A stretch of 64,000 nt of DNA from Geodermatophilus sp. DSM 45219 (GCF_900104025.1 NZ_FNIQ01000003.1:186001-250000); one strand, 5' to 3'. Positions 1 through 8,442 are shown, numbered from the stretch's first letter. Program-made: numbers and translations. The notes: generated by a model not told the origin, from the sequence alone.

Positions 1-486
1 CCGGACGACGTCGACACCGGCCGAGGGCACCGGGCGGCCGACGGCCACCACCGGGAGCTGCCGGTCCAGCGCGCTCAGCCGCGAGGCCGGGGCCTCCGGG
101 CCGAGCAGCACGAGGGCCTCGCAGCGCGAGTCGAGCAGCGTCTCGACCGCCCGCGCCTCGTCCCGGCTCCGGGTCACGGTGCTCAGCACCAGGTCGTACC
201 CGTGCTCCTCGGCCGCCTCGTGGACGTCCTCCACGAGCTGGGCGTGGAAGGTGCTGCGCACGTCCATCAGGACGCCGATGAGCCCACTGCGCCGGCGGGC
301 CAGCAGGCTGGCCGCGCGGTCGGGCCGGTATCCCAGCCGGCCCGCCGCGTCCAGCACGCGCTCGCGGGTGGCACCGCTGGGCCCCGGGGCACCACGCAGC
401 ACCAGCGACACCGTCGCCGGGGACACCCCCGCCTCGGCCGCGACGTCCTGCAGCCGGGGACGACGCGCCGACTCCTCTGCACTCAG
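1..486 (-). CDS. LacI-family transcriptional regulator (C-terminus beyond window)
   Basis: The reverse strand encodes a typical LacI N-terminus: a helix-turn-helix reading RLQDVAAEAGVSPATVSLVL, then the hinge and the start of a periplasmic-binding-like sugar-sensing domain (GLIGVLMDVRSTFHAQLVEDV). About 162 codons are present and the gene continues past base 1. No ATG, GTG or TTG lies in frame near the helix-turn-helix. A CTG at 486 lies 9 nt after a strong GGAGG ribosome site, so I place the start there with reservation. It is divergent from the dehydrogenase gene at 639, and the intergenic region holds a perfect LacI-type palindrome at 545-558. It probably represses that operon and itself; the effector sugar is unknown. 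Confidence 0.85.
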   Translation of the reverse strand, partial: MSAEESARRPRLQDVAAEAGVSPATVSLVLRGAPGPSGATRERVLDAAGRLGYRPDRAASLLARRRSGLIGVLMDVRSTFHAQLVEDVHEAAEEHGYDLVLSTVTRSRDEARAVETLLDSRCEALVLLGPEAPASRLSALDRQLPVVAVGRPVPSAGVDVVR

Positions 487-544
487 GACGACCGCCCTCC
501 TCCCTTGACACGACCGTCACACCCTGCTGTGATCGGCGCCATCA

Positions 545-558
545 TTAAAGCGCTTTAA
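545..558. promoter_or_regulatory. Perfect 14-bp palindrome, probable LacI operator
   Basis: TTAAAGCGCTTTAA is a perfect palindrome with the central CG typical of LacI-family operators. It is strikingly AT-rich for this DNA. It lies between the divergent LacI gene (start 486) and the Gfo/Idh gene (start 639), where a repressor could cover both promoters. Confidence 0.7.
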
Positions 559-638
559 GAACGTCCGGGCGACTCGCCAGCGCGCAGCGTGCCACGTCGG
601 CGGGATCGCGCCCGCCGCACCGCCGAAGGGGAACAGCC

Positions 639-1895
639 ATGTCACTCCAGCCACTGTCCGTGGCGGTGGTCGGGGCCGGGATGGCCGGTCGCAGCCACGC
701 CGCCGGCTACCGCCAGGTGAACACCGTCTTCGGCGAGGGTCTGCCGCCCGTCCGGCTGGCCGCGATCGCCGACGCCAACGAGCAGCTCGCCCGGGACGCG
801 GCCCGCCGCTACGGGTTCGAGCGGGCGGTGCCCAGCTGGGAGGAGGTCGTCGAGGACCCCTCCATCGACGCGATCAGCATCGTCGTCGGCAACTCCCTGC
901 ACCGGCCGATCGCCGAGGCGGCCATCGCCGCCGGCAAGCACGTGCTCTGCGAGAAGCCGCTGGCCGGCTCGATGGAGGACGCGCAGGCGATGGTCGCCGC
1001 CGAGCAGTCCGCGGACGTGGTGACCGCCGTCGGCTACACCTACCGCCGGTCCCCGGCGATCGCCGCCATCCGCGACCACGTGCACGACCGCGAGCTGGGT
1101 GAGCTGACCCTGTTCGACGGCCGCTACTGGTGCGACTACGCCTGCGACCCGCGCGGCCCGCTGACCTGGCGGTACAGGGGCGGACCCGGCAGTGGTGCCC
1201 TCGGCGACATCGGGGCCCACGTCATCGACGTCGGCCAGTTCCTGTGCGGGCCGGTCGTGTCGGTGTCCGGAGCGGTGCTGTCCACCCAGATCGCCGAGCG
1301 GCCGCTGCCGCTCGGCGCCGTGGTCGGCCACCACGCCGCCCCGGTGAGCGAGGAGACGGGCGAGGTCGAGAACGAGGACACCGCCGTGTTCACGGCCCGG
1401 TTCGAGTCGGGCCTGTCCGCGTCGTTCTCGGTGTCACGCACCGCCTTCGGCATGCCCAACGGGCTGGCCTTCGACGTGTACGGGCTGGACGGACGCGCCT
1501 CGTTCGACTGGCACCGGCCCTCGGAGTACCTCGTCGACGACCGTCAGCCCGAGGCCCGCACCCGCGGCGTCCGGCAGGTCATCGTCGGCCCGCAGATGCC
1601 CTACGTCGCCGGCGGCTACCCCATGGAGGCGCCGGGCGTGGGCGGCGGCAACGCCGAGATGTTCGTCTACCAGTGCCGCGCCTTCCTGGACCAGATCGTC
1701 GGCACCCCCGACCCGCTGCCGCGCAACGCCACCTTCGCCGACGCCCTGCACACCATGCAGATCGTCCAGGCCGTCGTCGAGTCCGCGCAGTCCGACGGCG
1801 CCCCTGTCGAAGTCGCGCCTGTCGAAGTCGCCCCCGTGCCCTCTGCCGCGCCGGTCGAGACCGCGGCCCCGGCCGTTCCCGCTCCCCCCGCCTGA
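639..1895 (+). CDS. Gfo/Idh/MocA-family sugar or inositol dehydrogenase
   Basis: This 418-residue NAD(P)-dependent oxidoreductase has an N-terminal Rossmann fold (VVGAGMAG at residues 10-17), the family CEKP motif at 104-107, and the catalytic D-x-x-x-H pair at Asp190/His194. It probably oxidises a cyclic polyol or sugar hydroxyl. The ATG follows an AAGGGGAA ribosome site. The last 35 residues are a low-complexity Ala/Pro/Val tail encoded partly by a 15-nt tandem duplication at 1803-1832, and they are unlikely to be catalytic. An isomerase gene follows after 40 nt, so the two probably form an operon controlled by the divergent LacI protein. The substrate cannot be read from the sequence. Confidence 0.88.
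   Translation: MSLQPLSVAVVGAGMAGRSHAAGYRQVNTVFGEGLPPVRLAAIADANEQLARDAARRYGFERAVPSWEEVVEDPSIDAISIVVGNSLHRPIAEAAIAAGKHVLCEKPLAGSMEDAQAMVAAEQSADVVTAVGYTYRRSPAIAAIRDHVHDRELGELTLFDGRYWCDYACDPRGPLTWRYRGGPGSGALGDIGAHVIDVGQFLCGPVVSVSGAVLSTQIAERPLPLGAVVGHHAAPVSEETGEVENEDTAVFTARFESGLSASFSVSRTAFGMPNGLAFDVYGLDGRASFDWHRPSEYLVDDRQPEARTRGVRQVIVGPQMPYVAGGYPMEAPGVGGGNAEMFVYQCRAFLDQIVGTPDPLPRNATFADALHTMQIVQAVVESAQSDGAPVEVAPVEVAPVPSAAPVETAAPAVPAPPA
1803..1832 (+). repeat. 15-nt tandem duplication encoding a Val/Pro/Ala tail
   Basis: CCTGTCGAAGTCGCG is followed directly by a second copy with only the last base changed. It gives a repeated P-V-E-V-A block in the C-terminal tail of the dehydrogenase. Confidence 0.9.
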
Positions 1896-1935
1896 CGCCC
1901 CCCGTGGCGACCGACTCCACCGAAAGGCTGCTCCC

Positions 1936-2934
1936 ATGGCTCTCAAGCTCGGCGCCTACACCGCCTGCCTGCACGACCGACCGCTGGAGCAGGCCCTCGA
2001 CGTCCTGCAGGCCGACGGCCTGACCTCCGTCGAGGTCAACACCGGCGGCTTCATCCCCTCCCCGCACTGCCACGTCGACCTGCTGCTCGCCTCCGAGCAG
2101 GCCCGGCGCGACTACCTGGAGACGTTCACCTCCCGCGGGATGGAGCTGACCGGGCTCAACTGCAACGGCAACCCGCTCAACCCACTGCCCGGCGTCGGCC
2201 CCAAGCACGCCGACGACCTGCGGCGCACCATCGAGCTGGCCGGGCTCCTGGGCGTGAAGAACGTCGTGACCATGTCGGGCACGCCGGGATCGGACCCGGA
2301 CGCGAGGTACCCGTCCTGGGTGGTCAACCCGTGGGACGGCGTCTACCTGGACGTCCTCGACTACCAGTGGGGCGTGGCCGCAGAGTTCTGGACGGAGATC
2401 GACGCCCTCGCCCGCGCCAACGACGTCCGGGTGGCCATCGAGATGCACCCGCACAACCTGGTGTTCTCCCCGGTGACGCTGCGCCGGCTGGTCGACACCG
2501 TCGGCGCCACCAACATCGGGGCCGAGATGGACCCCTCGCACCTGATGTGGCAGGGCATGGACGTCGTGGCCTGCATCCGCGACCTCGGCCCGCTGGTGTT
2601 CCACGCCGCGGCCAAGGACGCAATGATCACGCCCGGGGTGGACATCCGCGGGGTGCTGGACACCTCGTTCACCCGGGTACGGGCCGACGCCCCGGACAAG
2701 GTGCCCACCGGCTACGGCTACTGGTGCAACGCGTGGCCGGAGAACCCGGGCTGGCGCTTCGTGGCGGTGGGCGTCGGCCACGACGTCGACTGGTGGACCG
2801 AGTTCCTGCGGGCGCTGGCCGAGGTCGACCCGGACATGGCGGTCAACATCGAGCACGAGGACGCCGCCTACGACCGCCTCGAAGGCCTCGCTCTCGCCGC
2901 CGAGAACCTCCGCGCCGCGGCCGCGAAGCTGTAG
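1936..2934 (+). CDS. Sugar phosphate isomerase/epimerase (xylose isomerase-like TIM barrel)
   Basis: This 332-residue protein belongs to the AP-endonuclease-2/xylose-isomerase-like TIM-barrel superfamily. Expected divalent-metal ligands are visible: Glu169 in IEMHPHN, Asp199 and His202 in EMDPSHL, His223 in FHAAAKD and Glu306 in NIEHED. Such enzymes isomerise or epimerise keto-sugars, or dehydrate inososes as IolE does. It lies 40 nt after a Gfo/Idh dehydrogenase, a common pairing in which the dehydrogenase makes a keto intermediate for this enzyme. The start follows a GAAAGG site. The exact substrate is not determined. Confidence 0.85.
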   Translation: MALKLGAYTACLHDRPLEQALDVLQADGLTSVEVNTGGFIPSPHCHVDLLLASEQARRDYLETFTSRGMELTGLNCNGNPLNPLPGVGPKHADDLRRTIELAGLLGVKNVVTMSGTPGSDPDARYPSWVVNPWDGVYLDVLDYQWGVAAEFWTEIDALARANDVRVAIEMHPHNLVFSPVTLRRLVDTVGATNIGAEMDPSHLMWQGMDVVACIRDLGPLVFHAAAKDAMITPGVDIRGVLDTSFTRVRADAPDKVPTGYGYWCNAWPENPGWRFVAVGVGHDVDWWTEFLRALAEVDPDMAVNIEHEDAAYDRLEGLALAAENLRAAAAKL

Positions 2935-2941
2935 CGCCGGG

Positions 2942-3979
2942 TCAGGCCCCGGCCGCGGGCGGCTCGAGCACCGCCCGCGGCCGGGGCGGCAGGCCGGCGA
3001 GGAGGTAGCACCGGTCGACCAGTGTCATGGTCGCGACCGCGTCGTCCGGGCCCGTGGGGACCGGCGGGCCGCCCCTGACCGCCGCGGCGAACGCCTCGAG
3101 CTGGTACGTGTAGGACGACCGGGTGCCCAGGTGCTCGGTTCGCTCGCCGGCCGCGGTGCGCACGAGCACGCGGTCGTCCCGGTTCGGCTCGACGAACGCC
3201 GGCGCGCTCGCCTCCCCACGGGTCCCGACGACGCGCAGCGAGAAGTCCCGGTCCGGGTGCACCATGCTGCAGCGCACCGTGGCGGTGGCGCCGGACGGGA
3301 AGCGCAGGTCGGCGTCGAGCCACTCGTCGACGCCCGGGGCGCCCGCGCGCTGCCCGGCGCGGGCGGCCTCCGGCTCCGGCTCGCCGCCGGTCCACGGCGC
3401 CAGGCTTCGCAGCGCGTGCAGCCCGTAGCAGCCCAGGTCCATGAGCGCCCCGCCGGCCAGCTCGAACGACCAGCGGGGGTCTCCGTCGGCCGGCGGCAGC
3501 ATGGCGATGGTGGCGTCGACGTGGACGACGTCGCCCAGCTCGCCGTCGTCCACCAGGTCGAGGAGCCGCCGCACCACCGGGTGGTAGACGTGGTGGAAGT
3601 CCTCCACGACCGTCACGCCCGCAGCCCGCGCGGCGTCCCTGACCTCGGCAGCCTCCTCGGCGTTCGAGGCGAACGGCTTCTCCGACAGCACGTGCTTGCC
3701 GGCCGCGACCGCGGCCAGGTTCCACGGACCGTGCAGCGCGTTCGGCAGCGGGTTGTAGACGACCTCGACGTCCGGGTCGGCGAGGACGTCGGCGTAGGAG
3801 GCCAGCACGCGCTCGACGCCGTGCGCCCGGGCGAACGCCTCGGCCCGCGCCGGGTCCCGGGCGGCGATCGCCACCAGCCGGCTGCCGGTGTCCCGCGCGG
3901 GGACGGCGATGGCCCGCTCGGCGATGCGCGCGGCCCCCAGGACCCCGATACGGAGAGGTCCGGCCCCGTCCGTCGTCAC
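2942..3979 (-). CDS. Gfo/Idh/MocA-family oxidoreductase
   Basis: This 345-residue NAD(P)-dependent dehydrogenase has an N-terminal Rossmann fold (IGVLGAARIAERA) and the SEKPF variant of the family EKP motif. It matches the D-xylose/trans-dihydrodiol dehydrogenase branch better than the inositol branch. The GTG start at 3979 overlaps the stop of the upstream gene by 4 nt (GTGA), so both are translated from one message. It ends 7 nt from the convergent isomerase gene. It belongs to the operon with a 17-nt motif at 5072-5088 upstream of it. Confidence 0.86.
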   Translation of the reverse strand: MTTDGAGPLRIGVLGAARIAERAIAVPARDTGSRLVAIAARDPARAEAFARAHGVERVLASYADVLADPDVEVVYNPLPNALHGPWNLAAVAAGKHVLSEKPFASNAEEAAEVRDAARAAGVTVVEDFHHVYHPVVRRLLDLVDDGELGDVVHVDATIAMLPPADGDPRWSFELAGGALMDLGCYGLHALRSLAPWTGGEPEPEAARAGQRAGAPGVDEWLDADLRFPSGATATVRCSMVHPDRDFSLRVVGTRGEASAPAFVEPNRDDRVLVRTAAGERTEHLGTRSSYTYQLEAFAAAVRGGPPVPTGPDDAVATMTLVDRCYLLAGLPPRPRAVLEPPAAGA

Positions 3980-4983
3980 CGGTAGAGCTCGGGCTGCGCG
4001 GGGAGCTCCACCGCCACCCGGCCCCCGGCGTGCAAGGACTGCAGCGCGGCGTCCGAGACGACCTGCGCGGCGAAGCCGTCCCAGGCACCGGGCCCCTCGG
4101 GCGGCCGCGCGGCGAGGACCGTGTCGACCCACTCGCGCAGCTCGACGTCGTAGGACAGCGTGAACCGCTCCCGCCAGTCGGCCGGGACGAGACCGGCGAC
4201 GGTGCCCTCGCGGCGGACCCGTACCGGGGCCGGTTCGGCCAGCTCGACGGTGCCGCTCTCCCCGGACACCTCGCAGCGGATCTCGTAGCCGTAGTGGACG
4301 TTGACCGACACCTCGACGTCGACGAGGACGCCGTCGGCCATCTCGAAGAGCACCAGCAGCGGGTCCTGCAGCTCGCCGCCGCGGCTGCTCCGGCGGGGCG
4401 TGAACACCTGGGCGGCGGTGATCTCCTGGCCGAACATCCAGCGCAGCTGGTCGATCTCGTGGATCGCGGTGTCGGCGATGGACATGTCGCGGGTGTAGTG
4501 CGGCGGCACCGAGGCGTTGCGGTGCGCGCAGTGCACGAGCAGCGGGGCGCCGATGGTCCCGTCGTCCAACGCCTGCTTGAGGGCCCGGTGCGCGGGGTCG
4601 AAGCGCCGGTTGAAGCCGACCTGCACCAGCCGCCGGCCGGCAGCGACCTCGGCGTCGACGATCCGCCGGCAGGCCTCCTGCGTCGTGGCCAGCGGCTTCT
4701 CGCAGAACACCGGCTTGCCGACGGCGATGCACGCCAGCACGTAGGGCTCGTGCGTCGGCCCCCACGAGGTGACGACGACGGCGTCGACCGCGTCCGACGC
4801 GATGACGTCCTCGCCGCTGGGCAGCGCCTTCGCGGCGGGGAGCTGCCCGGCCACGGCCGCGGCGCGCCCGGCGTCCGCGTCGGCCACCGCGACCACCCGG
4901 CTGCCGCCCGGCCCGCCGTCCAGCCGGCGGATGTGCTCCTGCCCGATCATGCCGACCCCGATGACCCCGACGTCCAGCGCCAC
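3976..4983 (-). CDS. Gfo/Idh/MocA-family dehydrogenase, inositol 2-dehydrogenase-like
   Basis: This is a 335-residue NAD-dependent oxidoreductase. The N-terminus reads VGVIGVGMIGQEH, the substrate/cofactor motif CEKPLA is present, and an H-E-I-D-Q-L segment in the second domain matches inositol 2-dehydrogenase-like enzymes. I chose the GTG at 4983 because it follows a GAGGAGG ribosome site at good spacing and removes a non-conserved 28-residue extension. It is the first gene of a two-gene operon with the next Gfo/Idh gene (4-nt overlap). Its upstream region carries the 17-nt motif also found at two other promoters in this locus. Confidence 0.87.
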   Translation of the reverse strand: MALDVGVIGVGMIGQEHIRRLDGGPGGSRVVAVADADAGRAAAVAGQLPAAKALPSGEDVIASDAVDAVVVTSWGPTHEPYVLACIAVGKPVFCEKPLATTQEACRRIVDAEVAAGRRLVQVGFNRRFDPAHRALKQALDDGTIGAPLLVHCAHRNASVPPHYTRDMSIADTAIHEIDQLRWMFGQEITAAQVFTPRRSSRGGELQDPLLVLFEMADGVLVDVEVSVNVHYGYEIRCEVSGESGTVELAEPAPVRVRREGTVAGLVPADWRERFTLSYDVELREWVDTVLAARPPEGPGAWDGFAAQVVSDAALQSLHAGGRVAVELPAQPELYR

Positions 4984-5071
4984 GACCCCTCCTCGGTCCC
5001 GTCCGGCCCGGCGCAGCGCAGGGCCGTGTCGAGGCTGTGCGCCGGACCACACCCAGGTCAACGGCACTGGT

Positions 5072-5088
5072 CCCTCAAGAACCCCTCA
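5072..5088 (+). promoter_or_regulatory. Putative operator copy 1 (17-nt LacI-locus motif)
   Basis: The sequence is CCCTCAAGAACCCCTCA. It lies about 90 nt upstream of the GTG of the minus-strand dehydrogenase operon. Near-identical copies lie at 6145-6161 and 7046-7062 on the opposite strand. It is a candidate binding site for the LacI protein encoded at 5094-6134. Confidence 0.55.
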
Positions 5089-5093
5089 ACGGG

Positions 5094-6134
5094 TCACCTC
5101 GCCGACAGCAGCTCCGCCGGGATGTTGTGCGGCGTGACGACCTGGACGCCGGAGTGCCAGGACCGCGGGGTGCCGGGCAGCGCGCCGTGCGCCTGCATCA
5201 CGACGTGGCAGGCGCGGCGCAGGTCGAGTGCGAGGTCGTGGTGCAGCACCGCGGACAGCCGGCCCTCCCGCAGCAGGGCGAGGTTCTCGGCGTCCAGGTC
5301 GTGGGCGACGAACGCGCGGCAGCCGCGCCCGGCGTCGGCGAAGGCTGCGACGGTCGCGGCGTTGCCGCCGGCGGCGTACATCGAGTACACGGCGGCGATG
5401 CCCGGGTCGGCGGCGAGCGCGTCGCGCACGAGCCCGCGCAGCACGTCGTCGTCCCCGGTGACGTCCACCAGGTCGACCTGCCGCCCACCCGGACGCAGCG
5501 CGCGGGCGGTGGCCCGGAAGCCCATCTCCCGGTCGTCCTCGCCCCGGAAGGACCCGGTGCCCCGGGTGACGAGGACGGCGGCGTCGTCGGGCAGCCACTG
5601 GTCGAGCAGGTAGGCGGCGGTCGCCCCCGCCGCCCGGTTGTCCAGGCCGACGTAGGCGACCCGGCGGCTGGTCGGCAGGTCCGTCACCAGCGTGACGACC
5701 GGGATCCCGGCCTCGGCCAGCCGCTCGACAGCGGCGACGACCAGCGGGTGGTCGGGGGCCTTGAGGACGACGCCCTGCGACCCGCGCCGGGCGATCCCGT
5801 CGAGCGTGGCCGCCAGCCCGGTCACCGGTGGGGCCTCGGCGAGGTGGAACCGCGCCCGGAACGTCGCCGGGCGGACCAGCGGCAGCTGGGACTCCAGGGC
5901 CGCCCGCACCGCGGAGGAGAACCGGGCCGGCGCGTCGACGACCAGGTCGAGGAGGAACGTCCGCCCGGTCAGCCGCACCTGCGAACGCTGCCGGTCCAGG
6001 TCGGCGATGGCGCGGTGGACCTCCTGCACCGTGCTCGCGCGGACCCCGCCCCGGGCGTTGAGGACGCGGTCGACGGTCGCCTCGGACAGGCCGGCCTGGC
6101 GGGCGATCTCGCGGATGGGGTAGGGGTGTGGCAC
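5094..6134 (-). CDS. LacI-family transcriptional regulator
   Basis: This 346-residue protein has a LacI-type helix-turn-helix at residues 5-30 (IREIARQAGLSEATVDRVLN), then a hinge and a periplasmic-binding-like effector domain. The usual length for the family is 330-350. The GTG start at 6134 sits right at the family N-terminus; no clear ribosome site precedes it, so translation may be leaderless. It is divergent from the aldo-keto reductase gene, 63 nt away. A 17-nt motif recurs at this divergent promoter and upstream of both neighbouring transcription units, so I infer it controls the dehydrogenase pair, the reductase, the dioxygenase and itself. The ligand is unknown. Confidence 0.88.
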   Translation of the reverse strand: MPHPYPIREIARQAGLSEATVDRVLNARGGVRASTVQEVHRAIADLDRQRSQVRLTGRTFLLDLVVDAPARFSSAVRAALESQLPLVRPATFRARFHLAEAPPVTGLAATLDGIARRGSQGVVLKAPDHPLVVAAVERLAEAGIPVVTLVTDLPTSRRVAYVGLDNRAAGATAAYLLDQWLPDDAAVLVTRGTGSFRGEDDREMGFRATARALRPGGRQVDLVDVTGDDDVLRGLVRDALAADPGIAAVYSMYAAGGNAATVAAFADAGRGCRAFVAHDLDAENLALLREGRLSAVLHHDLALDLRRACHVVMQAHGALPGTPRSWHSGVQVVTPHNIPAELLSAR

Positions 6135-6144
6135 CGCACCAGTC

Positions 6145-6161
6145 TGAGGGGTCCCTGAGGG
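6145..6161 (-). promoter_or_regulatory. Putative operator copy 2 (divergent promoter)
   Basis: Read on the minus strand it is CCCTCAGGGACCCCTCA, two mismatches from the copy at 5072-5088. It contains an imperfect palindrome (TCAGGGACCCCTCA). It sits in the 63-nt gap between the LacI gene and the aldo-keto reductase gene, where repression of both is possible. Confidence 0.55.
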
Positions 6162-6197
6162 TTGACCGCGTGCCCGCGGGCTCACCAGGCTGGCGGG

Positions 6198-7034
6198 GTG
6201 ACCACGGTCCCCTCCGTCTCCCTGGACGACGGCGTCGCGATCCCCCAGCTCGGGTTGGGCACCGCCCGGCTCCCCGACGAGGAGACCCGGCGGATCGTCC
6301 GCGAGGCGCTCGAGATCGGCTACCGGTTCGTCGACACCGCGGCCAGCTACGAGAACGAGCGCGGCGTCGGCCAGGGCATCGCCGACTCCGGACTGCCGCG
6401 CGAGGAGGTCTTCGTCTCCACCAAACTGCGCGGCCGCGACCAGGGGTACGGGACGGCCAAGGCTGCACTGCGGGCCAGCCTGGACCGGCTCGGCACGGAG
6501 TACGTGGACCTCTACCTGATCCACTGGCCGCTCCCCCGGCTGGACCGCTACGTCGAGTCGTGGCGGGCGATGGAGGAGCTCCGCGCCGAGGGGCTCACCC
6601 GCGCCATCGGCGTCTCGAACTTCCTGCCCGAGCACCTCGACCGGCTCGCGGCGGCGAGCTCGACGGTGCCAGCGGTCAACCAGATCGAGTGCCACCCCCG
6701 GGACCCGCAGCTCGAGCAGCGCGCCGACAACGCCCGGCGGGGCATCGTCACGGAGTCCTGGTCGCCGCTGGCCAACGGCGGGGAGCTGCTGCGGCAGCCG
6801 GTGCTCACCGAGATCGGCGCACGCCACGGCCGGACGCCGGCGCAGGTGGTGCTGCGCTGGCACGTGCAGCAGGACCTGGTCACCTTCCCCAAGGCGTCGT
6901 CCCGCGGCCGGCTGGTCGAGAACCTCGACGTCTTCGGCTTCCAGCTCGACGACGAGGACATGGCCGGCATCGCCACGCTCGCCGACGGCACCCGCGTCAA
7001 CGGCCAGCACCCGGAGGTCTGGGAGGAGTTCTGA
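6198..7034 (+). CDS. Aldo-keto reductase
   Basis: This 278-residue NADPH-dependent reductase keeps the complete AKR catalytic tetrad: Asp46 and Tyr51 in DTAASYENE, Lys76 in STKLRG and His109 in LIHWPL. The length and the VNQIECHP segment fit the 2,5-diketo-gluconate reductase-like bacterial group. I chose the GTG at 6198 because the alternative ATG at 6162 adds 12 unconserved residues and would abut the putative operator. It probably reduces a sugar aldehyde or ketone made or used by the adjacent dehydrogenases. It is divergent from the LacI gene. Confidence 0.88.
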   Translation: MTTVPSVSLDDGVAIPQLGLGTARLPDEETRRIVREALEIGYRFVDTAASYENERGVGQGIADSGLPREEVFVSTKLRGRDQGYGTAKAALRASLDRLGTEYVDLYLIHWPLPRLDRYVESWRAMEELRAEGLTRAIGVSNFLPEHLDRLAAASSTVPAVNQIECHPRDPQLEQRADNARRGIVTESWSPLANGGELLRQPVLTEIGARHGRTPAQVVLRWHVQQDLVTFPKASSRGRLVENLDVFGFQLDDEDMAGIATLADGTRVNGQHPEVWEEF

Positions 7035-7045
7035 GCACCACTCGA

Positions 7046-7062
7046 TGACGGGTTCTTGAGGG
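7046..7062 (-). promoter_or_regulatory. Putative operator copy 3 (upstream of the dioxygenase gene)
   Basis: Read on the minus strand it is CCCTCAAGAACCCGTCA, one mismatch from the copy at 5072-5088. It lies 76 nt before the dioxygenase ATG. A weaker 13/17 match at 8363-8379 lies inside a dispersed repeat and is probably unrelated. Confidence 0.5.
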
Positions 7063-7137
7063 ATCGGCGGCCTTGTGGACGCCGCACTCCGGTCGCCAGG
7101 CTCGGGAGCGCCCACCCCGCTCAGGAAGGACGACGCC

Positions 7138-8325
7138 ATGACCGCACCCGTCACCGCCCGGACCTCCCCCGGCTGGTTCACCGCGGACGACTGCCGCCTG
7201 GAGGACTTCCGCGCGCTCGTCGAGACGACCACCGACCTGGCCGAGTACCCCCACGCCGACGAGGTCCGGGAGAACGTCCTCGTCTACGGCCCGCGGCTGC
7301 GCGACTCCGTCGCCACCCCCGAAGGCCGCCGGGAGGTGCAGGCCGAGCTGGCCCGTGCCCTGGCCGACGGCCCGGGGATCGTCGTCTTCGCCGGCGCCTT
7401 CCCCGACACGGCGGTGGTCGACCGGGCGACGGCGGTGTTCCGGGCGATGATCGACGAGCAGAAGGCGGCCGGTGTCGTCGGCGGCGACCACTTCGCCAAG
7501 CCGGGCGCCAACGACCGCATCTGGGGCGCGCTGGACAAGTTCGCCGTCCGGGACCCGGAGGCCTTCGCCGCCTACTACGGCAGCGACGTCATCGCGCTGG
7601 TCTCCGAGGCGTGGCTCGGCCGCGGCTACCAGCTCACCAGCCAGGTCAACGTGGTGAACCCCGGAGGGCAGGCCCAGGTCGCCCACCGCGACTACCACCT
7701 GGGCTTCATGTCCGAGGAGCAGGCGCTGGCCTACCCGGCGCACGTGCACCGGCTGTCCCCGGTGATGACCCTGCAGGGGGCGGTCGCGCACTGCGACATG
7801 CCCGTCGTGACCGGCCCCACCATGTACCTGCCGCACTCGCAGAAGTACGCCCCCGGCTACGTCGCCTTCCACCGGCCGGAGTTCACCGCCTACTTCGACG
7901 AGCACTTCGTCCAGCTGCCGCTCCGGAAGGGCGACGCGGTGTTCTTCAACCCCGCCCTGTTCCACGGTGCCGGCACCAACCGCTCGGCCGACGTCCGCCG
8001 CATGGCGAACCTGCTGCAGGTCTCCTCGGCGTTCGGCCGGGCGATGGAGACGGTGGACCGGACGGCGATGTGCCGGGCGCTCCACCCGGTCCTGCTCGCA
8101 CAGCGGGCCGCCGGCGCCGACGAGCGCACGCTGCGCAACGTCGTCGCCGCCTCGGCCGAGGGCTACGCCTTCCCGACCGATCTCGACCGCGACCAGCCGA
8201 TCGGCGGCCTGGCGCCGGAGACCCAGGCCGAGCTGGTGTGGCGCGCCCTCCAGGCGGGCTGGTCACCCGAGGCGCTGTTCGCCGAGCTGACCGCCCAGGC
8301 CGAACGACGCTCCAGCGCCCCGTGA
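7138..8325 (+). CDS. Phytanoyl-CoA dioxygenase (PhyH)-family Fe(II)/2-oxoglutarate oxygenase
   Basis: This 395-residue protein has the facial-triad motif H-x-D (His183 and Asp185 in VAHRDYH) and a distal His276 in NPALFHGAG. A following Arg (282 or 287) is suited to binding the 2-oxoglutarate carboxylate. PhyH-family enzymes hydroxylate small molecules using Fe(II), O2 and 2-oxoglutarate. The ATG follows an AGGAAGGA ribosome site; an upstream in-frame ATG at 7075 is less likely. Placed next to sugar-type dehydrogenases and sharing their promoter motif, it may hydroxylate a sugar or polyol-derived acid, which is inference. Confidence 0.83.
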   Translation: MTAPVTARTSPGWFTADDCRLEDFRALVETTTDLAEYPHADEVRENVLVYGPRLRDSVATPEGRREVQAELARALADGPGIVVFAGAFPDTAVVDRATAVFRAMIDEQKAAGVVGGDHFAKPGANDRIWGALDKFAVRDPEAFAAYYGSDVIALVSEAWLGRGYQLTSQVNVVNPGGQAQVAHRDYHLGFMSEEQALAYPAHVHRLSPVMTLQGAVAHCDMPVVTGPTMYLPHSQKYAPGYVAFHRPEFTAYFDEHFVQLPLRKGDAVFFNPALFHGAGTNRSADVRRMANLLQVSSAFGRAMETVDRTAMCRALHPVLLAQRAAGADERTLRNVVAASAEGYAFPTDLDRDQPIGGLAPETQAELVWRALQAGWSPEALFAELTAQAERRSSAP

Positions 8326-8326
8326 G

Positions 8327-8390
8327 AAGGGACCACCCCTCCCCCCACGCCTCGCAGGCCAGGGGTGGGTTCCTGAGGGGCGGCCGTTCG
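8327..8390. repeat. Dispersed hairpin repeat, copy 1 (3' end of the PhyH gene)
   Basis: This GC-rich element begins directly after the stop codon. CCACCCCT at 8333-8340 pairs with AGGGGTGG at 8361-8368. The first 25 bases match the inverted end of copy 2 (9248-9272). It probably acts as a terminator. Confidence 0.6.
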
Positions 8391-8442
8391 GTGTCGGGGG
8401 AATCCGGGGGCGCCGGTCGCGCGATCCGGGCAGGATGACCCG

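Noticed and set aside
2942..5050. A 702-codon open frame spanning two dehydrogenase genes
   Set aside because: Only its last 345 codons resemble a protein family; the first part is Arg/Gly-rich sequence antisense or out of frame with the real gene at 3976-4983.
5094..7232. A 712-codon minus-strand frame extending the LacI gene upstream
   Set aside because: The LacI helix-turn-helix begins at 6134. The upstream extension is the shadow of the aldo-keto reductase gene on the other strand.
8363..8379. A fourth copy of the 17-nt LacI-locus motif
   Set aside because: It matches only 13 of 17 positions and lies inside a dispersed hairpin repeat after the PhyH gene, not at a promoter.
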